Positions 52,478 to 61,898 are shown, counted from the stretch's first letter. The stretch is DNA of 64,000 nt from a bacterium HR17 (GCA_002898575.1 BEHT01000010.1:1-64000); one strand, 5' to 3'. Notes: a model not told the origin generated them from the sequence alone. Program-made: numbers and translations.

Positions 52478-53614
52478 ATGGCTAAAGGTGCAGTGTTTGA
52501 AAGCGAAGCCCGATGGCTGCGGGACGAACGAACGGGCGCGACCATCGTGCAGGTGACGGCACACGCCAGCGTCAACCATCACTTGTATCCCCTGACCTGC
52601 TCCACAACGCCCGACATGAAGTGGCTCATTTTCGCGTCCAACCGCAGCGGCACTTGGCAGTTTTATAAGGCACAGTTTCCGCAAGGCAAAATTGTCCAAC
52701 TGACCGACGACCCACACGGCGTCAACGGCTATTCAGGTCACCTTTCACCTGACGGCACCGAACTGTTTTTCATCGCACACGGCGAGATCCGAGCCGTTCA
52801 CTTGGAGACAATGCAGGAACGCATCATCGCCCGCTGGGACGGTGCGTCGCTAGGGGAAGTGAACCTGAGCAAAAGTGGCGAATGGCTGGTGACGGCGATG
52901 AAGTGGCGCGGACGAAACTACCTCGCCGTCGCCAAAACGGACGGGAGCAAAGCCGACCTGATTTTTGAAAGTGACCGCACCCTCATTCACCCGCAATTTT
53001 GCCCTGTTGACGAGACACTGATTGAGTATGCCCAGGACCCGGCGCCCCGCATGTGGCTCATCCGGCGCGACGGAAGGGGCAACACTTGCCTTTACGAACA
53101 CGGCAACGACGAGTTCGTCGTCCACGAAACTTGGCTGGGTGAGCGGTTGGAGTTAGTGTTTGTGCATTGGCGGTTCGCGCTCAAACGGATGGTGCTGCGC
53201 GCTGCCGAACCTGTCCCCCAACCTGAGGGCGTGACGACCATCGCCGAAATCAACGCATGGCACATCGCCCCCAACCGAGCGGGCACGCACCTCGTTTGCG
53301 ACACCAATCACCCTGACATCGGGTTGCTGGTCGTGGATGTGGCGACGGGTAAGTGGCGAACGCTGTGCTACCCGCAGGCGTCGTGCCAAGGAACTCAGTG
53401 GCGGGAAACTCGCTATGCCACACGGGAAGACTTTGAACGGGCAGGCACGGACGATTGGGCGCTGTCGTGGATGGAAGCGAAAGTGGATACCGTTTACGGT
53501 CCACAGTGGACGCACCCGCATCCGTCATGGAGTGCCGACGAACAGTGGGTCATCTACGACAGCGATGTCAGCGGCACAACGCAAGTTTACGCCTGCCGTT
53601 TGCCGGCGGAGTGA
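52478..53614 (+). CDS. Oligogalacturonate lyase family protein (beta-propeller)
   Basis: 378 residues matching the PL22 oligogalacturonate lyase fold, a seven-bladed propeller. It shows NHHLYPLTCSTTPDMKWLIF, YSGHLSPDGTELFF and WTHPHPSWSADEQWVIYDSD, with His-rich metal/active-site segments. No signal peptide is seen, so it may be cytosolic. GGGAGG is 11 nt before ATG 52478. Related proteins in these lineages may act on other substrates. Confidence 0.87.
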   Translation: MAKGAVFESEARWLRDERTGATIVQVTAHASVNHHLYPLTCSTTPDMKWLIFASNRSGTWQFYKAQFPQGKIVQLTDDPHGVNGYSGHLSPDGTELFFIAHGEIRAVHLETMQERIIARWDGASLGEVNLSKSGEWLVTAMKWRGRNYLAVAKTDGSKADLIFESDRTLIHPQFCPVDETLIEYAQDPAPRMWLIRRDGRGNTCLYEHGNDEFVVHETWLGERLELVFVHWRFALKRMVLRAAEPVPQPEGVTTIAEINAWHIAPNRAGTHLVCDTNHPDIGLLVVDVATGKWRTLCYPQASCQGTQWRETRYATREDFERAGTDDWALSWMEAKVDTVYGPQWTHPHPSWSADEQWVIYDSDVSGTTQVYACRLPAE

Positions 53615-53621
53615 TGACACA

Positions 53622-54374
53622 ATGCGCCGATGGGCGTCGGTGGCAGTCGTTGTCGCGATAGGGTTGCTGTCGGCGGAATGGAAGCACCACCATGCGCAAC
53701 ACCCGTTGCCCAAAGTCGTTGCGCTGACTTTTGACGACGGACCGCATCCGATTTTCACCCCGCAGATTTTGGACATCCTCAAGGGCTACGGTGTGCGGGC
53801 GACCTTTTTTCTCATCGGCGAGCGGGCGGAGCGATATCCCGAATTGGCGCGGCGCATTGTCGCCGAGGGACACGAAATCGGCAATCACACCTATTCACAC
53901 CCCGCTGATTTGCCTCGCAGGGATTGGGAAGCGATTCGGCAGGAAATCGCCAAAGGCGCGGAGGCGATTGAGCGGGTGACGGGCGTTCGCCCCAAACTCT
54001 TCCGACCGCCGCGCGGCTACTTGAACTACCGTGTCCACACGGCGGCGCAACTGGAGGGGCTCACGGTCGTGTTGTGGACGGTGAGTGCCGACCACCACGA
54101 TGCCCCGACGCCCGAAGCGATGGCGCAACGGGTGCTGAAAGCAGTGCACCCTGGCGCCATCATCCTGATGCACGACGGGCGGGTGCCCATCCGCTGGAAA
54201 GATGTCAAAGCCTTACCCCTCATCCTTGACAGGCTGCGCCGGTGCGGCTATCGTTTTGTGACGGTTTCCGAGTTGTTATCGCGCAATCTGTCGCCGGTGC
54301 AAGGGGGGAAGTCAGATGGCGTACCGGGTCATCGCACCGCAGCGCCCCGACCGCTATCGGGTCAGCGTGGATGA
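53622..54374 (+). CDS. Polysaccharide deacetylase (CE4)
   Basis: 250 residues. The N-terminal hydrophobic helix (ASVAVVVAIGLLSA) anchors or exports it. The NodB domain has motif 1 LTFDDGPHP, motif 2 NHTYSH, motif 3 RPPRGYLN, and the late LMHDGR. It likely removes acetyl groups from peptidoglycan or another exopolymer. The last ~20 residues overlap the next gene by 59 bp. Confidence 0.93.
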   Translation: MRRWASVAVVVAIGLLSAEWKHHHAQHPLPKVVALTFDDGPHPIFTPQILDILKGYGVRATFFLIGERAERYPELARRIVAEGHEIGNHTYSHPADLPRRDWEAIRQEIAKGAEAIERVTGVRPKLFRPPRGYLNYRVHTAAQLEGLTVVLWTVSADHHDAPTPEAMAQRVLKAVHPGAIILMHDGRVPIRWKDVKALPLILDRLRRCGYRFVTVSELLSRNLSPVQGGKSDGVPGHRTAAPRPLSGQRG

Positions 54375-55374
54375 ATACCGCCGTTATTGGCGGGAGGGGT
54401 TTATCATCGTCCGCAACTTGGTCTCCCTTGAGGAAGTGGACGAACTGAAGCGCCACGCGATGGATTTGCTTTACGGTCGGGTGCAGATTCCAGGCGTCGC
54501 TCCCCCTCCACCCGACGCCACCCAAGAACAATTACTGAGCCGTTTCACCCGCGTCCACATGCTTCATCGCGCCGACGCCGTTGCCGAGCGCTTTTTACTG
54601 CACCCGCGCATCTTAGATGTGCTGGAAGCCCTCATCGGTCCCGATGTGCTGGCGCTGCAAACGATGCTCTTTTTCAACCCGCCAGGCAAAGGGGGGCAAG
54701 GATGGCACCAAGATGCCTACTACATCACGACCTACCCCGACACCCTCATCGGCGCATGGCTTGCCCTTGACCCCGCCGACGAAGAGAACGGTTGCTTGTG
54801 GATGGCGGTCGGGTCGCATGTGGAGCCGATTTACCCCCCACCCAACGAAGAGCACGGGTTCGTCCATGCCGACGGTGCTTTCGCTGACCTAACCGCCGCC
54901 GAAAATGTCAGCCACTTGGACGACGAAGTCAATACTCTCAGCCATGTTGCTCGCAAGTATGAGTGGGTGCCAGTGATTTTGGAGCCGGGCGATGTCGCTT
55001 TCTTCCACGGGCACATTTTGCACCGCTCCTACCCCAACCGCAGCAAAGACCGTTGGCGCCGCGCTTTTGTCAGCCACTATTGCAACGCCCGCTCGTGGGT
55101 GCCTTGGAATCACGGCATTCCCTACGAGGGTGATAGCGCCAACTACCAGCACATCTTGGCGCGGGGGACGACCCATTTGCCCTTCGCCAAGCCGCGCTTT
55201 GGGACACCTTGCGCCGCTCTGGAGCCCCCCGAAGTGCGGGGCAAAAAGGCTGGCGCCCGTATGATGGGCATGGACGGCGAAATGATGGTGGTCAAGGAAC
55301 CGCCTAAGCCTGTTCAGGAAGTGCGGGCGTGGGACCCAGAGCACGAAGGCGCTTGGGGCGTCCGTAAAAACTGA
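54316..55374 (+). CDS. Phytanoyl-CoA dioxygenase (PhyH) family protein
   Basis: 352 residues of an Fe(II)/2-oxoglutarate-type dioxygenase. The HxD of the facial triad is in GWHQDAYYI and the distal His is in FFHGHILHRSYPNRS; the 2OG-binding Arg follows in WRRAF. AAGGGGGG precedes the ATG. The substrate is unknown. It overlaps the deacetylase gene and ends the plus-strand run. Confidence 0.9.
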   Translation: MAYRVIAPQRPDRYRVSVDEYRRYWREGFIIVRNLVSLEEVDELKRHAMDLLYGRVQIPGVAPPPPDATQEQLLSRFTRVHMLHRADAVAERFLLHPRILDVLEALIGPDVLALQTMLFFNPPGKGGQGWHQDAYYITTYPDTLIGAWLALDPADEENGCLWMAVGSHVEPIYPPPNEEHGFVHADGAFADLTAAENVSHLDDEVNTLSHVARKYEWVPVILEPGDVAFFHGHILHRSYPNRSKDRWRRAFVSHYCNARSWVPWNHGIPYEGDSANYQHILARGTTHLPFAKPRFGTPCAALEPPEVRGKKAGARMMGMDGEMMVVKEPPKPVQEVRAWDPEHEGAWGVRKN

Positions 55375-55394
55375 CCATCCGCCTACCAGGCGCC

Positions 55395-56324
55395 TCAATA
55401 TCCGTCCCTACTGAGGCGCTCCCGCACCGCCGCCACATCCGCCTGCATTTGTGCGATGAGGTCCTCCGTCCGCTCAAAATACTGGTCGGGACGAACGAAG
55501 GACAGCAACTGCACGGTGGCATCTGTGCCCAACGGGATAACGCCGTCAAAGTCCAGCAGGTGGGCTTCCACGACAGGTTGCGTTTCTCCAAAGGTCGGGC
55601 GGGTGCCGATGTAAACGGCGGCACCCCATGTCCCCATCGGGGCAACAAATCGGGCGGCGTAAATGCCATGTCGTGGTAGTAACTTGTTGGCTGGCACACG
55701 CAAGTTAACCGTCGGAAAGCCCAACCTTTTACCCCGTCCCGCGCCGGGCACGACGACCCCTCGTAAGCGGTAAGGGGCACCTAAGAGCGCGTTGGCTGCT
55801 GCTACGGCGCCCACCAAAAGCGACTGGCGGATGCGACTGCTGGAAACAGGTTCGCCGCCTTCCAACACGGTCGGCGCTACCGTTACCTCAAAGCCCAGCA
55901 TCAGCCCCAATTCCTGGAGGCGGGGCACCGTGCCCTCCCGTTGACGCCCCAAAGCGAAATCGTGTCCGACGACCAATAGCCGGCACCCCAACGCGTCCAC
56001 CAGCACCTCGCGACAAAACCGCTCGGCAGAAAACTGCGACAAGTCCCGCGTGAAGGGCAACACCAGCACCTCATCCGCGCCCGTCTCTCGGAGCAGTTCA
56101 AGACGCTCCTCTATTGTTGTCAGCAACGGTGGGGGCGGCGGGTTCAAGACCTCTTGCGGGTGATTGGCAAAGGTGAGCACCAACGCTCGCCACCGGCGCC
56201 GTTCCGTCGCCTCACGCAACACCCGCACCAATTCTCGGTGCCCTCGGTGCACCCCATCAAACACCCCGATGCTGATTCCGCGTTCCGCAGTTGGCACAGC
56301 GCTGAGATCGGTGTAAACCTGCAA
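55395..56324 (-). CDS. ribF: Bifunctional riboflavin kinase/FAD synthetase
   Basis: 309 residues. The adenylyltransferase has GVFDGVHRGHREL (HxGH-type) and GHDFALGRQREG, and the kinase has PGAGRGKRLGFPTVNL. It makes FMN and FAD from riboflavin. The start is TTG 56324, with GGAGG 10 nt upstream. The open frame upstream of it is not conserved. Confidence 0.95.
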   Translation of the reverse strand: MQVYTDLSAVPTAERGISIGVFDGVHRGHRELVRVLREATERRRWRALVLTFANHPQEVLNPPPPPLLTTIEERLELLRETGADEVLVLPFTRDLSQFSAERFCREVLVDALGCRLLVVGHDFALGRQREGTVPRLQELGLMLGFEVTVAPTVLEGGEPVSSSRIRQSLLVGAVAAANALLGAPYRLRGVVVPGAGRGKRLGFPTVNLRVPANKLLPRHGIYAARFVAPMGTWGAAVYIGTRPTFGETQPVVEAHLLDFDGVIPLGTDATVQLLSFVRPDQYFERTEDLIAQMQADVAAVRERLSRDGY

Positions 56325-56421
56325 TCGGCTTCGCCCTCCTACAGCCTTAGCGTTTGACCTCAATAGCAGCAGCATAAGCAATGGTGCCACAATTTGTGGC
56401 TGCTGCGGGAGGCGATGCGTC

Positions 56422-57393
56422 TTGGACGATCTACAGCGTCGCCGACTGAAGGAACGGCTGCAATGGGTGCAGACGCTGGTCGCTGAAAAGCCACGCCACC
56501 CATTTGCCTTTCTGTGGCGCCACCTCAGTTGGGCAGGCATCGCCACTCGTCGCAACCTCATCGGGCTAAACCTCAAACGCGACGAACCGCTCCGTGCGCG
56601 GCTCATTCGCGGCATCCTCAGCGAACAATACCCGCGCGGCGGCTTCCGCAGTTCCATTGGGTGGACAGGTTTGCGTCTGTTGCAACTGGCAGAGCTGGGT
56701 ATCGCTGCCGACCACTCTGCCGTCGCCAAAGCCCTGCAGTGGCTCCGTCAGCGCCAAGACCCCGACGGCTGCTTTCTGGAACTGCCGCATGTCCCGACGA
56801 GTTACCCCGCTGTGTGGGGCGATGAGTTGCGCTTTCCGCCCTTCGCGATGGGGGTGACCGCATTTGTGTTGTGTGGCGTCCTGCGGTTTCAGCGGGACGA
56901 CAGTTGGGTGCACCGCGCGGTGCGATGGGTCGCCCACCAAGTTTTGGAGCGTGACGAGATCTGCTGCCGCAGTTGCGCTATCCACGCCCTACACGCTTTG
57001 TCCCTCAGCCGCAACGAAGGCACTGCTGTGTTAATGGCGACGGAACGGTTGGTCAATTGGTTGCGCGACCACCAGTCGGAACAAGGCGAATGGTTTTTCA
57101 GCCCCGATGCGACTTACGCCGTCTTGTTCGGGTTGAGCCGTTGCCCGTTGCCTGCCGCACGGACGCAAATCGCCAAAGCCTTGCCGCTGCTGGCTGCGTT
57201 GCAATACGCCGATGGCGGTTGGGGACGAACTTTTCGCGCTGAAAAAACTTGGGTCGTCACTGCCGCCTTGCTTTTCCACGAACTTTTGGAAGCCTTCATC
57301 GCCTTGACTGAGCGTTGCCCTTGGCTGGTGCGCCCGCTGGAGTGGCTGGACACTCAACCGCCGTCTTTGGACGAATCGCCCACCACCCCATGA
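56422..57393 (+). CDS. Terpenoid-cyclase-fold (alpha/alpha toroid) protein
   Basis: 323 residues with repeated helix pairs and QW-like motifs (RQDPDGCF and LQYADGGWG), as in squalene/hopene cyclases and protein prenyltransferases. The DxDD catalytic acid motif of squalene cyclases is not seen. The protein is half the usual cyclase length, so enzyme activity is doubtful. The start is TTG, with GGGAGG 10 nt upstream. Confidence 0.72.
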   Translation: MDDLQRRRLKERLQWVQTLVAEKPRHPFAFLWRHLSWAGIATRRNLIGLNLKRDEPLRARLIRGILSEQYPRGGFRSSIGWTGLRLLQLAELGIAADHSAVAKALQWLRQRQDPDGCFLELPHVPTSYPAVWGDELRFPPFAMGVTAFVLCGVLRFQRDDSWVHRAVRWVAHQVLERDEICCRSCAIHALHALSLSRNEGTAVLMATERLVNWLRDHQSEQGEWFFSPDATYAVLFGLSRCPLPAARTQIAKALPLLAALQYADGGWGRTFRAEKTWVVTAALLFHELLEAFIALTERCPWLVRPLEWLDTQPPSLDESPTTP

Positions 57394-57560
57394 AAATGTG
57401 TCAACTCCTCAGCTGCCTCATCGCCTGCGCCTTTTGCCGCCGTTGCACCGAAGGCGCAGGCAACGGTGACCCTCTCAAAGCGCCGAGGAGCAACGGCAAC
57501 AAGGGCGATTACCCCGCTCGCTTCCGCTGCCGAATAACAGGTCAGCGCGAAGGTGCTTTG
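57394..57560. other. Gene-free stretch before repeat copy 2
   Basis: An ATG at 57390 opens a Cys-rich frame (MKMCQLLSCL) that runs into the repeat array. It lacks a ribosome site and conserved features. I see no gene or RNA here; it may be a decayed remnant. Confidence 0.5.
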
Positions 57561-57817
57561 TCGCTGCTCCTTTTCAGCATTCTCTTAGAGGGCGCGTCTT
57601 TTGACGCGCCGCTTTTTTGGCGGCTCAGGAGAGCCGCCCTCCGAACGAACTTTCAACATTCGGAGGGCGCGTCTCCTGACGCGCCGACTTTGCGGCGGCT
57701 CAGAGAGCCGCCCTCCGAACGAACTTTCAGCACCTCGGAGGGCGCGTCTCCTGACGCGCCGACTTTGCGGCGGCTCAGAGAGCCGCCCTCCGAACGAACC
57801 TCGTTATTCAACACAGC
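57561..57817. repeat. Palindromic repeat array, copy 2 (3 units)
   Basis: Three units with a 75-bp period (GAGGGCGCG begins at 57588, 57663 and 57738), reverse-complemented relative to copy 1. Each pairs GGCGCGTC/GACGCGCC and GGCGGCTC/GAGCCGCC. The left edge (CTCCTTTTCAGC) and right edge (CGAACCTCG then TTATTCAACACA) are shared with copy 3. It lies between the convergent ends of the toroid gene and coxG. Confidence 0.93.
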
Positions 57818-57901
57818 GCTTTGTCACGGTCGACGCACCGAGGGCGATTGCCCAGGCAACGGATGCCCGATAGGTTGCCTACGGCGTCTTCAGCCACCGC
57901 T

Positions 57902-58378
57902 TCATTCGCCACCGCCTTCACCCTCGTTCGTTGACGGTGCGCTTTGAACATGCTGGCGCATAGCGTCAAAGAAGTGGTTGAACATCATGTTGGCGGTTGC
58001 CTGAATGAGCCGGCTGCCGACAGACGCCAAAGTGCCGCCGACTTGCACCTCGCCGTCGATGCACACCTGCGTTTGCCCATTTTCCGTCGGCTGCAGCGCG
58101 ACGATACCATCACCTTTGACGAACCCGACAGGGCTTTGCGCTTCTACGATGAGCCGGTAGCGTTCGGGGAATTGCGGGTCGGTCAAGCGGATGGTCGCCG
58201 TAAAACGCCCTTTCACTGACCCGATGCCCACCGTCAGCGTCGCAAGGTAGGTGTCATCACTTTGCGGCTCCATCTTCTCACAGTAGGGGATACATTGCGC
58301 GACGATGTCGGGGTTGGTCAAAGTCTTCCAAACCCTTTCGCGGTCTGCCAAAAACACCCAATTGCCTTGCACCCTCAT
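57902..58378 (-). CDS. coxG: CoxG/SRPBCC family protein
   Basis: 158 residues of a START/SRPBCC-fold CO dehydrogenase subunit G. It has the typical GNWVFLADRERVWKTLTNPDIVAQCIPYCEKME opening and a YxATxxxxxGxxKGxF-type strand (LATLTVGIGSVKGRF). In characterised systems CoxG recruits the enzyme to the membrane or quinone. GAGG lies 8 nt before ATG 58378. A repeat array separates it from coxM. Confidence 0.9.
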   Translation of the reverse strand: MRVQGNWVFLADRERVWKTLTNPDIVAQCIPYCEKMEPQSDDTYLATLTVGIGSVKGRFTATIRLTDPQFPERYRLIVEAQSPVGFVKGDGIVALQPTENGQTQVCIDGEVQVGGTLASVGSRLIQATANMMFNHFFDAMRQHVQSAPSTNEGEGGGE

Positions 58379-58431
58379 CGCCGTCACCTCGGTGGGGGCA
58401 CGGGGCACCCCTTGACACGATAGCCTTGCTT

Positions 58432-58614
58432 TGTTGAATTTTCCTTTTGACAGGGCTCGGAGGGCGCGTCTCCTGACGCGCCGCTTTTTGGCGGCTCAGA
58501 GAGCCGCCCTCCGAACAAACTTTCGGCATTCGGAGGGCGCATCTCCTGACGCGCCGATTGCTTTTCGGCGGCTCAGGAGAGCCGCCCTCCGAACGAACCT
58601 CGGTATTCAACACA
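58432..58614. repeat. Palindromic repeat array, copy 3 (2 units) with terminal inverted repeats
   Basis: Two units (GAGGGCGCG at 58460 and 58533). The edges are TGTTGAAT at 58432-58439 and ATTCAACA at 58605-58612, a perfect 8-bp inverted pair. The left edge TTTTCCTTTTGACAG matches copy 1 exactly. The right inverted repeat supplies the coxM stop codon (TGA in TGTTGAAT). Confidence 0.92.
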
Positions 58615-59482
58615 ACCCCCTTGCTCGCTCCACGGCTTTGAGGAGCGCCCGCTTGGTCAACACTTTCGCCAAATGCGCCCGATAATCGGCATCGGCGTGG
58701 ATGTCGTCTAAGGGCGTGACGCCATCGGCGGCATGGCGTGCTGCCTGTTCAACGGTCGCTGCGTCAGGTGCTTTTCCTTTGAGCGCATGCTCAACGGTGG
58801 TGGCGCGATAGGCTTTGGGGGCGACACCCGTGATGCCCACGCGCACATCTTGAAGGACACCACCATCCAGCGTCACGATCGCTGCCACACCGCACACCGC
58901 AAACCCCGACGCTAATTGCTCCATCTTCAGGTAGGCGCTACCTGTCTTGGGCGCAAAGGCGGGGACGCGAATTTCCGTGATGAGTTCGTCGGGTCGCAAC
59001 GCCGTCGTGAACAGGTCAACAAAAAAGTCGCTGGCTTTAACGGTGCGTTCGTTGCCCGCCGTGTTGACGACCTTGATTTCGGCATCACACGCGAGGATAG
59101 CAGCGGGGTAATCGGCAGCGGGGTCAGCGTGTGCCAGCGAACCACCAACGGTGCCCCGATTGCGCACTTGCACATCGCCGATATGCGCAGCGCATTCGGA
59201 CAGAACAGGGCAACGCCGCCGAAGCAACTCGGAAGTCTCCACATCGTAGTGACGGGTCATCGCCCCGATGGCGATGACATCGCCGTCCTCACGGATGTAA
59301 CGCAAATTGGCGATGCGGTTCAGGTCAATGATGACAGCGGGTGTTGAGAGGCGCAACTTCATCAGCGGCACCAAACTTTGCCCACCCGCCAACACCTTGG
59401 CGTTTCCACCGTGTTGCGCCAACAATTGCAACGCCTCTTGCAGCGTCGCCGGCGCGTGATACTCAAACGGTGCTGGGAACAT
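58607..59482 (-). CDS. coxM: CO dehydrogenase-type FAD subunit
   Basis: 291 residues of a FAD-binding PCMH-type subunit. FAD loops are AGGQSLVPLMKLRL and TVGGSLAHADPAADYPAAIL. The C-terminal CO-dehydrogenase flavoprotein domain follows. AAAGGAGG sits 8 nt before ATG 59482. The last codons and TGA stop come from the end of repeat copy 3, so an insertion has reset its C terminus (about the last two residues). It passes electrons from CoxS to the acceptor. Confidence 0.94.
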   Translation of the reverse strand: MFPAPFEYHAPATLQEALQLLAQHGGNAKVLAGGQSLVPLMKLRLSTPAVIIDLNRIANLRYIREDGDVIAIGAMTRHYDVETSELLRRRCPVLSECAAHIGDVQVRNRGTVGGSLAHADPAADYPAAILACDAEIKVVNTAGNERTVKASDFFVDLFTTALRPDELITEIRVPAFAPKTGSAYLKMEQLASGFAVCGVAAIVTLDGGVLQDVRVGITGVAPKAYRATTVEHALKGKAPDAATVEQAARHAADGVTPLDDIHADADYRAHLAKVLTKRALLKAVERARGLC

Positions 59483-59505
59483 CGTCGCCACCTCCTTTAG
59501 CGCAC

Positions 59506-61842
59506 CTACGGTTGGCGCCCTTGGCGGGCTTGTTGGATGGCTCGCCAGACGCGGGCAGGGGTTAAAGGCATGTCAATGTGCCGAATGCCTAGTGGCTCTA
59601 AGGCGTCGCAAACGGCGTTGATGAAGGCAGGTGTGGCGCCGATAGTGCCTGCTTCGCCGACACCTTTGGCGCCCAGCGGATTAACGGGTGACGGCGTTTC
59701 CACGCGGTCAACGGTGATTTTCGGCGCGTTGTGGGCTTTGGGGATGGGGTAGTCCGTCAGTTCGCCCGTGAGCAACTGCCCGTGCTCGTCGTAAACGCAT
59801 CGCTCCATCATCGCTTGCCCGAAGGCTTGCACGATGCCACCGATAATTTGCCCTTCAACGAGCAGCGGGTTGACGACTTTGCCGCAGTCGTCCACCGCCA
59901 CATAGCGCAGGATTTTCACCTCGCCCGTTTCAATGTCCACTTCGCAGACGCAAATGTGCGTGCCTGACGGAAAAGTGAAGTTGCTCGGCTCGTAGAACGC
60001 CGTCGCCACCAAACCCGGCTCCATGTCGGGCGGATAGTTTTTCGGGTCGTAGGCAGCGGCGGCGACTTGCTGAAAAGTCAGCGTTTTGTTGGGGTCGCGC
60101 TTGCTGACGAATTTGCTGTCCACTTGCTCCACTTCGTCTTCGGCAACCCCCAACAGGAAGGCAGCGACTCGGCGGGCTTTCTCTTTGACGCGTTGCGCCG
60201 CCATGTAAACAGCCGTGCCGCCGACCGCCAAACCACGGCTGCCGAAGATGCCGATGCCATACTGCACGGCTTCCGTGTCACCGTGAATGACTTTCACATC
60301 TTCAGGGTTAACGCCCAACTCTTCGGCGACGATTTGGGTGAAACTTGTCTCTTCGCCTTGCCCGTGTGGGTGCGCGCCGGTCAAAACGATGACTTTGCCC
60401 GATGGCTCAATGCGCACCGTCGCGCTTTCCCATCCGCCAGCGGGCATCGCTTTACTCGGACCCATCCCGCAAATCTCCACATACGACGAGATGCCGATGC
60501 CGATGTAGCGTCCTTGCTTGCGGGCTTCCTGTTGCTCTTTACGCCAGCGGTCATATTCCACCAACGCCAACGCCCGATCAAGCGCCGCTTCGTAGTTGCC
60601 CGAATCGTAGGTGATGCCGTGCGGCGTCGTGTAGGGGAACTCGTGGGGTTGAATGAAGTTTTTGCGTCGGATTTCTGCCGGGTCTATGCCCAACTCTTTT
60701 GCTGCCAAGTCCACCATGCGCTCCAGTAAAAAGGTCGCTTCGGGGCGTCCTGCCCCGCGGTAGGCGTCGGTGCTCATCTTGTTGGTGAAGACGGCTTTTT
60801 TAGTCATGCGGACGGCAGGGAGTTTGTAAGCGCCGCAAAGCATTAACCCTGTAAGGGTCGGGATGGCGGGTGTCAGGAGTTGGTAGTAAGCGCCCATGTC
60901 GGCGACGACTTCATAGCGTAAGCCCAAAATCGTCCCGTCGCGTTGCAACGCCAACTCCATTACGCCCACTTGGTCGCGCCCGTGAATGGACGCTGTAAAG
61001 TTTTCGCGGCGCGTCTCCGTCCATTTGACGGGGCGGTCTAAGTGTATCGCCAGGTAGCCCATGAGCGCCTCTTCCACATACACCTGCAACTTTTGCCCAA
61101 ACCCACCGCCGACATCGGGCGCGATGACGCGCAAATGCGTTTCGGGCAAGTTGAGCATGCCCGCCACCAGCGAACGGACGAGGTGAGGGATTTGCGTGCT
61201 TGTCCACAAGGTTAGCAACTGCTTGCCGGCGTCCCAATGGGCAACCACACAGCGCGGTTCCATCGGGACAGGAATAAGGCGCTGGTTGACAAACCGTTGC
61301 CGCACGATGACCTCGGCTTGGGCGAAGGCTGCGTCCACATCACCGCCCTCAATCTTCCACTCAAACGCCAAGTTAGTGCCCAAGTCCTCGTGGACGATGG
61401 GCGCATCGGGGCGCAACGCCTGCTCAGGGTCAGTTACGGCAGGCAAGGGCTCGTAATCCACTTCAATCAAGTCCAGCGCATCGCGGGCAAGGTAGCGGTC
61501 TTCTGCGACGACGACGGCAACAGGGTGACCGACGAAATAGACCTTGTTGACCGCCAACGCGTAATGCGTCGGTGTCTTCAGTTCAGGCACGGGACGAGCG
61601 GCGCAAGGGAGCGGACCGATCTTGCCCACGATGTCTTTGCCCGTGAGAACGGCGACGACACCGTTTGTTTTTTCGGCTTTGGAAGTGTCAATGCCCCGAA
61701 CGCGGGCGTGGGCGTAAGGGCTGCGCAAGATGGCAGCGTAACACATGCGGGGTAATTGCACATCGTCCACATATTGCCCTTCGCCCGTGATCAAGCGCGG
61801 GTCTTCCACCCGCTTGAACGCTTGCCCGACCAGTTTTGGCAT
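59506..61842 (-). CDS. coxL: Form II CoxL-like molybdenum hydroxylase large subunit
   Basis: 778 residues. Mo-cofactor motifs are DVGGGFGQKLQVY, GAHPHGQGEETSFTQ and GAKGVGEAG (catalytic Glu). The active-site loop is AYRGAGR, which defines form II; form I CO oxidisers have AY-x-CSFR with the Cu-binding Cys. CO oxidation is therefore unproven; aldehyde, purine or another hydroxylation is possible. AAAGGAGG supports ATG 61842. It is in an operon S-L-M-G. Confidence 0.95.
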   Translation of the reverse strand: MPKLVGQAFKRVEDPRLITGEGQYVDDVQLPRMCYAAILRSPYAHARVRGIDTSKAEKTNGVVAVLTGKDIVGKIGPLPCAARPVPELKTPTHYALAVNKVYFVGHPVAVVVAEDRYLARDALDLIEVDYEPLPAVTDPEQALRPDAPIVHEDLGTNLAFEWKIEGGDVDAAFAQAEVIVRQRFVNQRLIPVPMEPRCVVAHWDAGKQLLTLWTSTQIPHLVRSLVAGMLNLPETHLRVIAPDVGGGFGQKLQVYVEEALMGYLAIHLDRPVKWTETRRENFTASIHGRDQVGVMELALQRDGTILGLRYEVVADMGAYYQLLTPAIPTLTGLMLCGAYKLPAVRMTKKAVFTNKMSTDAYRGAGRPEATFLLERMVDLAAKELGIDPAEIRRKNFIQPHEFPYTTPHGITYDSGNYEAALDRALALVEYDRWRKEQQEARKQGRYIGIGISSYVEICGMGPSKAMPAGGWESATVRIEPSGKVIVLTGAHPHGQGEETSFTQIVAEELGVNPEDVKVIHGDTEAVQYGIGIFGSRGLAVGGTAVYMAAQRVKEKARRVAAFLLGVAEDEVEQVDSKFVSKRDPNKTLTFQQVAAAAYDPKNYPPDMEPGLVATAFYEPSNFTFPSGTHICVCEVDIETGEVKILRYVAVDDCGKVVNPLLVEGQIIGGIVQAFGQAMMERCVYDEHGQLLTGELTDYPIPKAHNAPKITVDRVETPSPVNPLGAKGVGEAGTIGATPAFINAVCDALEPLGIRHIDMPLTPARVWRAIQQARQGRQP

Positions 61843-61898
61843 GGCGGCGCACCTCCTTTGCCGCTCCGTTTTGCCCAGTTTCGGGGGGCAAAGCCGCG

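Noticed and set aside
57315-57947. 210-residue frame through repeat copy 2
   Set aside because: It is made mainly of the tail of the toroid gene in another frame and the repeat units.
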